From positions 1-17,607 of the forward strand of contig WQVB01000005.1 of assembly GCA_009781815.1 (NCBI GenBank): a stretch of 17,607 nucleotides of DNA, given 5' to 3'. Of the stretch, positions 1 through 6,643 are shown in pieces (position 1 is the stretch's first letter; each line of letters starts with the position of its first letter). This DNA comes from Defluviitaleaceae bacterium. Lineage in GTDB: Bacteria; Bacillota; Clostridia; Lachnospirales; WRAX01. A program made the translations under genes and the position numbers. The notes beneath the pieces are model-generated. The model searched no databases. It was given only the letters and a program-made list of their open reading frames with translations, and had not been told where the DNA came from.

Positions 1-618
<618 letters not shown>

Positions 619-636
619 TTAATAATCTTCGCAAAT

Positions 637-665
637 ATTATAACACATAAATGTGGAAAAATCAA
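637..665 (-). promoter_or_regulatory. Sigma-A promoter of trpS
   Basis: On the minus strand the -35 box TTGATT (660-665) is followed by a 17-nt spacer and a perfect -10 box TATAAT (637-642). It lies about 20 nt upstream of the trpS ribosome binding site. The leader is too short to hold a T-box, and no T-box core (AGGGTGGNACCGCG) is visible upstream. Confidence 0.8.
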
Positions 666-702
666 GAACAAATAAAAGCCCTTGCATTATGGCAAGAGCT
701 TT
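666..702 (-). terminator. Rho-independent terminator just upstream of the trpS promoter
   Basis: On the minus strand AAAGCTCTTGC (692-702) pairs with GCAAGGGCTTT (675-685) through 11 bp with one G-U wobble, around a 6-nt loop. It is followed by TTTTATTTGTT. It reads toward trpS and ends right where the trpS -35 box begins, so it probably stops antisense transcription arriving from the divergent spoIIQ-like gene region. The wobble becomes a C-A mismatch on the plus strand, which also lacks a T-run there. Confidence 0.65.
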
Positions 703-758
703 GTGTGCCTGCCCCAAAACCTCTAACGTAACCCTGACCCTATACCCATAATATTATT

Positions 759-787
759 TTGAAAAAATTTTACATTTTGAGAATAAT
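759..787 (+). promoter_or_regulatory. Candidate sigma-A-like promoter of the spoIIQ-like gene
   Basis: TTGAAA (759-764) and AATAAT (782-787) are separated by 17 nt, about 25 nt upstream of the ribosome binding site of the gene starting at 833. In Bacillus spoIIQ is read by SigF, but no convincing SigF -35/-10 pair was seen here. Confidence 0.5.
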
Positions 788-832
788 GAGGAGGGGTTAG
801 GGGCAATACTAAGAGCGGAGGTGTTACAAATA

Positions 833-1729
833 ATGTCAAATAGACCAAACACAAAAAAAGTAACGCAAAAAAACAAAGGCCTTAATGTGGCACTTTATAG
901 TGCTATTGGCGGCCTATTGGTGCTGGCTGTGATTATAGGCTATGCCAATCTTTTTAACAACGAAGACATGGACACATACCCGTCCAATGTGTCAAACATC
1001 TTTGACGAAAACGAAGATGCAGCAATGGTAAGCGGCACCACAGATGACCCTTTGGCAAATTTGCCAAACATACCATCTAGGCAGCCACAACAGCCTACGC
1101 CTGTGCCAAACCAAGGTGGGCAGCCATTAAACCAGCCTACCCCAAATGGAGACGGCCCAACACAACCTCAAGCTCCACCAGAGGCAGCGGTAGAGACACC
1201 AGCAGAAGACCCGCCGCAAGGCCAACCGCAACAGCAAGAAGCACACCATGAAGATATCTATGATATTTTCGGCTATGACATAGGGCCACACTTTACCCAG
1301 TTTACCGAAAATGACGATATGCATTGGCCTCTTTTAGGGGAGATCTTGCTAGATTTTTCTATGGATAGGCATATCTTTGACCCGACCCTAGACCAATGGC
1401 GAGTTAACGACAGCATCTCTATAGCTGCAAACAGCGGAGATATAGTTAGGGCGGCGGCCGACGGCATTGTTAGAGATACTTTTGAATCCCCCCAGTTTGG
1501 ACAGGTAGTCGTTCTATACCACGGTAACGGTTGGAGCACTACATACAGGCAGCTGAGCCCAGAAAACATGGTCTCGGTGGGCGATGTAGTAAACCGTGGT
1601 CAAATAATCGGCAATGTAGGCTCTCCTTCTATGTTTGGGGCTGCCAAGGGGTATCACATTAGCTTTAATGTTCAAAACGACAACACAGCCATAAACCCCC
1701 ATCACATCCTTTCAGCTTCAAACAACTAA
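833..1729 (+). CDS. spoIIQ: SpoIIQ-like membrane-anchored protein with degenerate M23 (LytM) domain
   Basis: The 298-residue protein has a short basic N-terminus, one transmembrane helix (about residues 17-38), a proline/glutamine-rich linker (about 79-138) and a C-terminal LytM-type domain (about 188-289). This is the layout of SpoIIQ, the forespore membrane protein that binds SpoIIIAH of the mother cell and links the two cells during engulfment. The metal-binding residues of active M23 peptidases are mostly gone. The HxxxD motif reads NDSIS (192-196), the HLS histidine is Gln240 in YRQLS, and HxH reads HIS (275-277). It is therefore very likely not an active endopeptidase. The ATG at 833 was chosen over the in-frame GTG at 821 because GGAGGTG at 817-823 would overlap that GTG but sits 9 nt before the ATG. 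A generic inactive M23 protein remains possible, so the symbol is tentative. Confidence 0.72.
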   Translation: MSNRPNTKKVTQKNKGLNVALYSAIGGLLVLAVIIGYANLFNNEDMDTYPSNVSNIFDENEDAAMVSGTTDDPLANLPNIPSRQPQQPTPVPNQGGQPLNQPTPNGDGPTQPQAPPEAAVETPAEDPPQGQPQQQEAHHEDIYDIFGYDIGPHFTQFTENDDMHWPLLGEILLDFSMDRHIFDPTLDQWRVNDSISIAANSGDIVRAAADGIVRDTFESPQFGQVVVLYHGNGWSTTYRQLSPENMVSVGDVVNRGQIIGNVGSPSMFGAAKGYHISFNVQNDNTAINPHHILSASNN

Positions 1730-1738
1730 AGATAAAAT

Positions 1739-1772
1739 AAAAGAGCCTGCGGTTTGGGTTCTTTTGTTTTTT
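1739..1772 (+). terminator. Rho-independent terminator after the spoIIQ-like gene
   Basis: AAAAGAGCC (1739-1747) pairs with GGTTCTTTT (1757-1765) through 9 bp with one G-U wobble. A run of six T follows at 1767-1772, and the stop codon of the upstream gene ends at 1729. Confidence 0.8.
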
Positions 1773-1803
1773 GTGATTATACACCTGCTACCATCCCCAA
1801 TTC

Positions 1804-1909
1804 ACGTCATTCCGATTTGCTTTACAAAGTAGAGCAAATTAACCGTCATCCCCAATCAAGTTGGGGATGACGTTGTGAGATTCTTCAAAATAGCAAATCG
1901 GAATGATGT
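1804..1909. repeat. Nested palindromic repeat: outer C-type ends around a CTTGA-loop hairpin
   Basis: The outer inverted repeat starts ACGTCATTCCGATTTGCT (1804-1821) and ends with its near-complement (1892-1909). Between them lies a separate perfect hairpin with arms CGTCATCCCCAA (1844-1855) and TTGGGGATGACG (1861-1872) around the 5-nt loop TCAAG. The same outer ends recur at 10469-10642 and 14857-15058, so this is a dispersed family. No coding frame is supported here. Confidence 0.8.
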
Positions 1910-1975
1910 TTCCCCAACTTGATTAGGAGCCTCCCTATACTAATTGCTTACTAGGCTGTACGTTATGCTAGTGAG

Positions 1976-2000
1976 ATCCCGTGTCAAGCACGGGATGACG
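1976..2000. repeat. Single end (half-copy) of the A-type palindromic repeat
   Basis: ATCCCGTG-TCAAG-CACGGGAT followed by GACG is identical to the right end of the full A-type repeats at 2962-3060 and 4892-4987, but no matching left end or middle is present. A D-type right end (TTTACTACAAGTCTAATCA) follows at about 2016-2034. This looks like a truncated relic. Confidence 0.7.
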
Positions 2001-2044
2001 ATGGCGGGATGGTGATTTACTACAAGTCTAATCAGGGATAAGTT

Positions 2045-2092
2045 AAACCCCACACCTCAAGATTATGTATGGGCTTGAGGTGTGGGGTTTTT
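2045..2092 (+). terminator. Strong orphan Rho-independent terminator
   Basis: AAACCCCACACCTCAAG (2045-2061) pairs perfectly with its complement (2074-2090), 17 bp around a 12-nt loop, followed by TTTTTGTTT. It is over 300 nt downstream of the spoIIQ-like gene, which already has its own terminator, and no gene ends immediately before it. It may end a small non-coding transcript or act as a back-up terminator. Confidence 0.75.
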
Positions 2093-2161
2093 GTTTGCTA
2101 TCATAAGCTGTGTCTTTTGCCTCAACCCTAGCTGGCATCCTGTCTCATCATCCTGTGCTAA

Positions 2162-2300
2162 CATCATCCCGATTCGCCCATCTGCCCTGTAGGGAATGGA
2201 TTTATCCATTCCGAATAATTGGGATGGTACCTACTAATCCTTCAGCTAGGCTATGCGGAGTGGATAAATCCACTCCCTACAAGGGTAGATTGGGATGATG
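2162..2300. repeat. B-type palindromic repeat, copy 1
   Basis: Ends CATCATCCCGATTCGCCC and its imperfect complement enclose a core (2188-2281) bounded by TGTAGGG and CCCTACA. Each core end is its own hairpin: GGAATGGAT/ATCCATTCC on the left and GGAGTGGAT/ATCCACTCC on the right. The middle resembles the second copy at 5052-5145 (ATTGG, GTACCT, ATCCTT and ATGCGG in the same order). The frame that is open across this element is an accident of the palindrome and was not called as a gene. Confidence 0.78.
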
Positions 2301-2346
2301 CGTTGCGGGCTTGATGCGGGGAGAAGTGTAGGGTGGCGAGATATGG

Positions 2347-2772
2347 CTAAAAAGTTGGTACTGGTATCTCGAAAATCTCTGCTTCGGGAGGTTGGGGGGG
2401 TGAAGAATTTTCGGAGATGCCCAAAATCTTTTTGTAGAGATCTGGCGAGGTGGTGATGGCTACGTGGTTTATGTGGCTGTTTTTTGCTTTTATATCGCTT
2501 TTTATGGCGTCTTTTAGCCTAGTGAGGTCTTTTGTCTCCATATCTGCCACAAGGTCAAGGCCTATTATGATGGAGTTGCCATAAATGTGGATGGATGTAT
2601 TTGCGACCTCTTCATAGCTGTTTAGATATTCACTTAAATCTTTTTCTGAAAGCTCACTTTGCTCTGCTTTGGTTTCATATTCTTGTATATAGCCATCAGA
2701 GCCTCCATCAGCTGAGCCGCAGGCAGAAGCACCTAGCAAAATCAAAGCTAAAATAACAAAAAAATCCCTCAT
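2347..2772 (-). CDS. YhcN/YlaJ-type sporulation lipoprotein
   Basis: The 141-residue protein begins with a signal peptide ending in a lipobox-like ASAC (Cys18), so it is probably lipid-anchored on the outer face of the membrane. The second half, roughly residues 55-120, carries the features of the spore YhcN/YlaJ family: an 'A..IHIYGNSIIIGLDL' strand, a helix rich in K/D, and 'INHVAITTSPDLYKKI'. Members are found in the spore inner membrane or coat region, and their exact job is poorly known. The start ATG (2770-2772) has a modest AAAGGGGAT ribosome binding site. That site lies inside a 20-nt sequence repeated at 3156-3175, which suggests the intervening repeat island was inserted into the gene's 5' leader. 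The C-terminus is proline-rich. Family assignment is by motif reading only. Confidence 0.72.
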   Translation of the reverse strand: MRDFFVILALILLGASACGSADGGSDGYIQEYETKAEQSELSEKDLSEYLNSYEEVANTSIHIYGNSIIIGLDLVADMETKDLTRLKDAIKSDIKAKNSHINHVAITTSPDLYKKILGISENSSPPQPPEAEIFEIPVPTF

Positions 2773-2776
2773 GTTT

Positions 2777-3175
2777 TTATCCCCTTTCGTTTCTTTGTTT
2801 GGAGTAGATAAAATCCATCCATAACGTCATCCTATTCCTTTGGGTTGCCTGCTGTCTTAATTAGCTATTAGTGAGCAAGCGATGTTAGGGAGATCCCAAA
2901 TCAAGTTTGAGACATGCCATTCTAATTTACCGTCTTAGAAAACTCTACCCTTCGTCATTATCGTCATCCCGTGCTTGACACGGGATCTAATTGGAGAAGG
3001 GCAGTCTTAGTTGGGTGTCCACTATCATACATAGATCCCGTGTCAAGCACGGGATGACGACACTGGGGTTCGTTTTGCTACAAGCCTGCAATGACGAGCT
3101 TAAGTGATTGGCAAATCAAAATGACATGAGTTTGGGATGACGGGTTTGGACGCAATTATCCCCTTTCGTTTCTTT
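2777..3175. repeat. 20-nt direct repeat bracketing a repeat island
   Basis: The 20 nt at 2777-2796 (TTATCCCCTTTCG then TTTCTTT) recur exactly at 3156-3175. Between them are about 360 nt of palindromic modules. On the minus strand the first copy contains the ribosome binding site of the 2347-2772 lipoprotein gene. The likely origin is insertion of the island with duplication of the target, or a local tandem duplication. Confidence 0.75.
2962..3060. repeat. A-type palindromic repeat, forward orientation
   Basis: Two terminal hairpins, CGTCAT-CCCGTG-CTTGA-CACGGG-AT and its inverse, flank a middle of about 50 nt containing GGAGAAGGGCAG and GTTGGGTGTC. The ends are perfect inverted repeats. It is nearly identical to the copy at 4892-4987. 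It is flanked by C-type ends at about 2916-2933 and 3105-3130 and a D-type right end at about 3070, so it is nested within other modules. Confidence 0.82.
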
Positions 3176-3250
3176 ACTTATTTGTATATGCGGTTTAGCA
3201 AATTTGGTGAAGCGATGTTTTGTACCTTTACTTAGTATCTCAAAAAAGCT

Positions 3251-3279
3251 TTGAAATTATGAGGGGTATGTGCTATAAT
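3251..3279 (+). promoter_or_regulatory. Sigma-A promoter of ychF
   Basis: TTGAAA (3251-3256) and a perfect TATAAT (3274-3279) are separated by 17 nt, about 50 nt upstream of the ychF start. It lies outside the repeat island and probably also drives the next gene. Confidence 0.85.
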
Positions 3280-3330
3280 ATAAGGCAGATTTGAAAATTA
3301 ACTTTTGAAAGGATAAATTAGGTGAGATAA

Positions 3331-4440
3331 ATGCAATTAGGATTAGTTGGATTGCCAAACTGTGGCAAAAGCACGTTATTTGGAGCTTTAACTGGCGTAA
3401 AATCAGGCTCGGCGGCTCATGCCTTTTCTACAACCGACAAAAGCGTAGGCATTGTAGCTGTGGCGGATGAAAGGCTTGTAGAGCTACAAAAAATGTATGA
3501 TGCTAAGAAGCTTGTAAACACAACCATAGAGTTTGTAGATATACCAAGCCTTGTAAAGGGTAGCGGAGACGGGGCTGGCCTTGGCAACAAGTTTTTATCT
3601 CATATACGTGAGGTAGATGGCATTGTGCAGGTTGTACGTTGCTTTGAAGATGAAAATGTAATGCATGTAGACGGCGACCTTGACCCAGCTAGAGATATGG
3701 AGACTATCGACCTAGAGCTTATCTTTGCGGATATGGAGCAGGTTGCAAAGCGTATTGAAAAGGTGAAAAAAGAGGCAAAATCAGCAAAGGGGGCAGCTGC
3801 TAAAGATGAGATAGCCCTGCTTGAGCGTGTGCTTGCTGGCTTGGAAGATGAAAAGCCCGTTTGGTCTTTGCCTTTTACGCCTGATGAGGCGGCGGCTTTG
3901 GCACACTATGGTTTGCTAACCTTTAAAACCATGATATATGTTGCAAATGTGGGTGAGGATGATTATGCAGGTGCTGATAGCCACCCTCATGTATTAGCTA
4001 TGAAAAAATATCTAGCTAACAAATACCCAGGGGAAGAGAGAGAAGTTTTTGTGGTATCTGCCCAGATGGAAGAAGAGCTTATAGGTATGGATGAAGAAGA
4101 AAAAACGGAGTTTTTAGCCATGATAGGGGCTACCAAATCAGCCACGCCTAAGCTTACAAATGCGGCATACTCATCCCTTGGGCTTATGTCTTTTTTAACA
4201 GCAGGGCCAAAAGAGGTGCGTGGCTGGACAATTAAAAAAGGCACACCTGCTAAGAAAGCGGGCGGCAAAATCCACTCTGATATAGAGCGTGGGTTTATTA
4301 GGGCTGAGGTTGTAAACTTTGACGTGTTGATGGAAAAGGGCAGCTATAACGCTTGTAAAGACGCAGGCGTGCTTCGCCTTGAGGGTAAGGATTATATTAT
4401 CCAAGAGGGTGATATTGTGGAGTTTAGATTTAATGTGTAG
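3331..4440 (+). CDS. ychF: YchF/OLA1-family ribosome-associated NTPase
   Basis: The 369-residue protein is a full-length YchF, an Obg-related P-loop ATPase that binds ribosomes and takes part in translation and stress responses in the cytoplasm. The P-loop GLPNCGKST is at residues 7-15. The switch II region reads DIPSLVKGSGDGAGLGNKFL (70-89) where most homologues have DIAGLVKGA. The G4 motif is NVGE (206-209), the NxxE form that gives this family its preference for ATP over GTP. A coiled-coil insertion covers about 130-170, and a C-terminal TGS domain runs from about 283 to 366 (ending DYIIQEGDIVEFRFNV). The ATG has a GGTGAG site 4 nt upstream, closer than usual, with AAAGGAT further up. The promoter is at 3251-3279. 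The call is secure; the cellular role is known only generally. Confidence 0.96.
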   Translation: MQLGLVGLPNCGKSTLFGALTGVKSGSAAHAFSTTDKSVGIVAVADERLVELQKMYDAKKLVNTTIEFVDIPSLVKGSGDGAGLGNKFLSHIREVDGIVQVVRCFEDENVMHVDGDLDPARDMETIDLELIFADMEQVAKRIEKVKKEAKSAKGAAAKDEIALLERVLAGLEDEKPVWSLPFTPDEAAALAHYGLLTFKTMIYVANVGEDDYAGADSHPHVLAMKKYLANKYPGEEREVFVVSAQMEEELIGMDEEEKTEFLAMIGATKSATPKLTNAAYSSLGLMSFLTAGPKEVRGWTIKKGTPAKKAGGKIHSDIERGFIRAEVVNFDVLMEKGSYNACKDAGVLRLEGKDYIIQEGDIVEFRFNV

Positions 4441-4447
4441 GGAAGAG

Positions 4448-4876
4448 ATGGGCGAAGAAAAAGAGGTTTTTCACAAGGTGTTTTTGTATAGGCTAAACGC
4501 CGCTGTGTCTTTTTTGCTAAGCTTTATAACCTTGCAAATGTTTGTGGGTACGTGGCTTAGTAGGAGTGAGGTGCCTACATATGCCCTTGTTGTGAGCGGG
4601 GCTATGTTTGTGGTGGCTTTGGCTTATGTTGTTTTTGCCGTTAACGCTATGCTAACGAGGATTATAGTATATGAAAATGGGCTTGAGCAAAAATCCTTGT
4701 TTAGGTCTATTTTGATGCCTACAAATAAAATCAAAAGAGTTAGTATTTTGAGAAAAGATATGCGAAAATTAAAAATAACCATATATTTAACGGATGAAAA
4801 GAATGTTGTGATAGATGCCATAAGGTATAAAGACAGCCAGCCTCTTGTGGATTTTTGTGCGGAGCTTAAGGGTTGA
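4448..4876 (+). CDS. Small two-helix membrane protein with PH-like cytoplasmic tail
   Basis: This 142-residue protein follows ychF with almost no gap and is probably co-transcribed. After a charged N-terminus it has two transmembrane helices (about residues 14-33 and 42-68). A soluble C-terminal part follows with the pattern 'IIVYENGLEQKSLFRSILMPTNKIKRVSI', which is typical of bacterial PH-like domains that follow paired membrane helices. No catalytic motif is visible and the function is unknown. The start is uncertain. The ATG at 4448 has AGGGA 4 nt upstream. An in-frame ATG at 4433, overlapping the end of ychF by 8 nt, has TGGAG about 10 nt upstream and would add five residues. Confidence 0.7.
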   Translation: MGEEKEVFHKVFLYRLNAAVSFLLSFITLQMFVGTWLSRSEVPTYALVVSGAMFVVALAYVVFAVNAMLTRIIVYENGLEQKSLFRSILMPTNKIKRVSILRKDMRKLKITIYLTDEKNVVIDAIRYKDSQPLVDFCAELKG

Positions 4877-4891
4877 TTTTTTACACCCCCT

Positions 4892-4987
4892 GTCATCCCG
4901 TGCTTGACACGGGATCTAATTGGAGAAGGGCAGTCCTAGTTGGGTGTCTACTATCATACATAGATCCCGTGTCAAGCACGGGATGAC
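4892..4987. repeat. A-type palindromic repeat, forward orientation
   Basis: Terminal CCCGTG-CTTGA-CACGGG hairpins flank the standard middle. It is almost identical to the copy at 2962-3060 (CAGTCTTAG versus CAGTCCTAG, GTGTCCACT versus GTGTCTACT). Confidence 0.82.
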
Positions 4988-5006
4988 CCCGCATCGGAGT
5001 GCGGGG
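4987..5006. repeat. Short hairpin CCCCGCA-TCGGAG-TGCGGGG
   Basis: A perfect 7-bp hairpin abuts the A-type repeat. The same module occurs at 13842-13861 as CCCCGTA-TCGGAG-TACGGGG. The one base pair that differs has changed on both sides, and both copies are followed by GCAG-CTGGG-type sequence. Confidence 0.7.
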
Positions 5007-5051
5007 CAGGCTGGGGGTGTTAAACACGGAACACGTCATTCCGATTTAACC

Positions 5052-5145
5052 CTGTAGGGAATGGATTCATCCATTCCGTTATTGGATATGTACCTTTTTA
5101 TCCTTAAACAAGGCAATGCGGAACGCATAAATGCGTTCCCTACAG
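5052..5145. repeat. B-type palindromic repeat, copy 2
   Basis: CTGTAGGG and CCCTACAG ends enclose two hairpins, GGAATGGAT/ATCCATTCC on the left and GGAACGCAT/ATGCGTTCC on the right, joined by a middle resembling copy 1 (2188-2281). A C-type left end (CACGTCATTCCGATTT, from about 5033) and a degenerate C-type right end (about 5150-5177) flank it. Confidence 0.78.
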
Positions 5146-5232
5146 TGGTAAAAATTCCAAATTAGATTGACGTGAGTATGGGATGGCGGTAGGGAGCGAA
5201 TTGGAATGGTGCAAGCTCAGGATGATGACATA

Positions 5233-6105
5233 TCAATTAGGGTTAAACACGAAAGAGGGGTTTCTTGCCACAAACTCTTCGAGGCTGTTATAGCCGCCAT
5301 TTTGCATAGCGTATGACACTTCTCTTGTTACATATGTAATATGCCACGGCTCTCCTGGAAAGCCTGTGATGCGGCTGTTTTCGTAGGTATATCTGATGAT
5401 AAATCCGAAGGCATACACATTATCTACAAGCCAAAGGGCTGCGGGGCTTGTTGCCACTTCATAAGGCATATCAAGCAAGCCTAAAGGCCCGCCCAAATCT
5501 ATAGCACGCCCTGTGTGATGCTCGCTATGGCCTGGCCTTGCTATGGTGCCTAGATGACCATTGCGTTCATACAAATTGCGTTGAGTGTAAATTGATCTAT
5601 AGGCAGACGCCACCCACAAATTGTGCCCATGGGTTGCTGCATATGCTTGAAGCTTATTAAAAGCACTTACAGCTTGGGGTGTTGCTTGAAAATTACTGTT
5701 GCCAATTGTTTCTAACTGGTAAGGCACAAAGTCATAATCTAGCCTATTAAAAGGGTTTACCAGCAAAGGGTGGGCAGCAGATATGGTGTGTGGATTATAA
5801 AAAAACTCTCTATTTAAACCAGCATTAATCTTCCATACAATATATTCATAGCTTAAATGTGGGTTTTTATAGCTAAACTCTATGTATTGGTCTAGTTTTG
5901 ATTCTATAAAAAAATCAAATTGAATAAAGGGGTTCGCCTCATAATCCATGTTGTGCACCCCCTCAAAAGCTAGGGGTATGTGGGTGTATTCTTGCATATT
6001 TATGACCTGACCTGGAGGATTATCCTCAAAATGACTGCCACAAGCAGCGGTTGCAAACAAAGTGATAGCAACTATTGTTAGTGATTTAAAAATTTTCTTA
6101 AGCAT
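5233..6105 (-). CDS. Lipoprotein D,D-carboxypeptidase, VanY/M15B family
   Basis: The 290-residue protein has a signal peptide and lipobox (ATAAC, Cys22), then a region of about 120 residues without recognised motifs, then a peptidase M15B (VanY-type) domain at about 143-262. Visible family motifs are SAYRS (167-171) with Gln175, the zinc-binding SEHHTGRAID (194-203, ligands His196 and Asp203) and EPWH (252-255, third ligand His255). Enzymes of this family remove the terminal D-Ala from peptidoglycan stem peptides, or trim L,D bonds in some members, outside the membrane. All key residues are present, so it is probably active. The ATG at 6103-6105 has AGGAG about 7 nt upstream. No vancomycin-resistance genes are near, so a wall-remodelling role, possibly in sporulation or germination, is more likely. 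Confidence 0.88.
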   Translation of the reverse strand: MLKKIFKSLTIVAITLFATAACGSHFEDNPPGQVINMQEYTHIPLAFEGVHNMDYEANPFIQFDFFIESKLDQYIEFSYKNPHLSYEYIVWKINAGLNREFFYNPHTISAAHPLLVNPFNRLDYDFVPYQLETIGNSNFQATPQAVSAFNKLQAYAATHGHNLWVASAYRSIYTQRNLYERNGHLGTIARPGHSEHHTGRAIDLGGPLGLLDMPYEVATSPAALWLVDNVYAFGFIIRYTYENSRITGFPGEPWHITYVTREVSYAMQNGGYNSLEEFVARNPSFVFNPN

Positions 6106-6129
6106 TATTAAACTCCTTGCTTTTTGTCA

Positions 6130-6152
6130 AATGTATGTGTCTTAATATTATA
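6130..6152 (-). promoter_or_regulatory. Candidate promoter boxes of the VanY-type gene
   Basis: On the minus strand CATACATT (6130-6137) matches the SigE -10 consensus CATACAnT exactly. The transcript would start only a few bases before the ribosome binding site. A TATAAT (6147-6152) lies just upstream but has no good -35 box at 16-18 nt. Neither is certain; the SigE reading would place the gene in the mother cell during sporulation. Confidence 0.35.
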
Positions 6153-6231
6153 ACGTATTTCGACAAAGTTTTGTTCCCTTTGATGCAAAATTGTAAAATG
6201 AGTGGACAAATAGCACCCACAACGTCATTGA

Positions 6232-6432
6232 GGACTTGTTGCGAAATTAACTCCTAGTCGTCATCCTGAGCTTGACTCAGGATCTAATTAGAGAAGGGCA
6301 GTCCTAATTAGGGTATGTACAAACCCACATAGATTCTGAGTCAAGCTCAGGATGACGACTAGGAAAATGGTAGGGCTATAATGGTAGGGCTATAATGGTA
6401 GGGCTATATAATAATAATTTTGCAACAAGTCT
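6232..6432. repeat. D-type repeat enclosing an A-type repeat
   Basis: The ends GGACTTGTTGCGAAATTA (6232-6249) and TAATTTTGCAACAAGTCT (6415-6432) are inverted repeats. Inside is an A-type element (6254-6363) whose terminal hairpins are CCTGAG-CTTGA-CTCAGG, extended by CCTAGTCG/CGACTAGG flanks. The same D-around-A arrangement occurs at 12528-12724. Confidence 0.75.
6367..6408 (+). repeat. Three perfect tandem copies of a 14-bp unit
   Basis: ATGGTAGGGCTATA is repeated three times without change, immediately after the A-type repeat and inside the D-type element. The related element at 12528-12724 has only one diverged copy of the same stretch (ATAGTATGGCTTATCTATAA), so the array is a local expansion. 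Confidence 0.85.
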
Positions 6433-6515
6433 ATTGCGGACTTGATCCGCAATCCCCTTCCCTCCCGAATTATCCCGACTAGGAGGGGGATTGCGGATCA
6501 AGTTCGCAATGACGA
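6433..6515. repeat. Palindromic repeat with TTGCGGA-CTTGA-TCCGCAA ends
   Basis: The left hairpin TTGCGGA-CTTGA-TCCGCAA and the right inverted hairpin TTGCGGA-TCAAG-TTCGCAA flank a short middle (CCCCTTCC ... GGAGGGGG). It directly abuts the D-type element and ends in GACGA. The architecture is the same as the A-type family but with different stems. Confidence 0.78.
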
Positions 6516-6562
6516 GTGGGAGCTATCAGTGCAATATGCCCACTCCCTTGTAAAATATCAGC

Positions 6563-6591
6563 TTGACATCCTGTGGAAAAACCCTTATAAT
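6563..6591 (+). promoter_or_regulatory. Consensus sigma-A promoter of rny
   Basis: A perfect TTGACA (6563-6568), a 17-nt spacer and a perfect TATAAT (6586-6591). This is the strongest-looking promoter in the window, and transcription should start near 6598. Confidence 0.9.
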
Positions 6592-6615
6592 TGAAGAGTT
6601 ATACTATAAAATATT

Positions 6616-6636
6616 CTAGGGACAAAAGTCTCCTAG
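6616..6636 (+). promoter_or_regulatory. Leader hairpin just before the rny ribosome binding site
   Basis: CTAGGGAC (6616-6623) pairs with GTC-T-CCTAG (6628-6636) around an AAAA loop, 8 bp with one bulged T. Three bases later the AGGAGGTG ribosome binding site (6639-6646) begins. The hairpin could affect ribosome access or transcript stability. Confidence 0.55.
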
Positions 6637-6643
6637 TGAGGAG

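Noticed and set aside
2110..2298. Open frame of 62 codons
   Set aside because: It is the B-type palindromic repeat read as protein; no ribosome binding site or recognisable domain.
5233..6105. Vancomycin-resistance gene vanY
   Set aside because: The domain is VanY-type, but no vanHAX, vanRS or similar genes are near and the protein is a lipoprotein with a long N-terminal region; a general cell-wall role is more likely.
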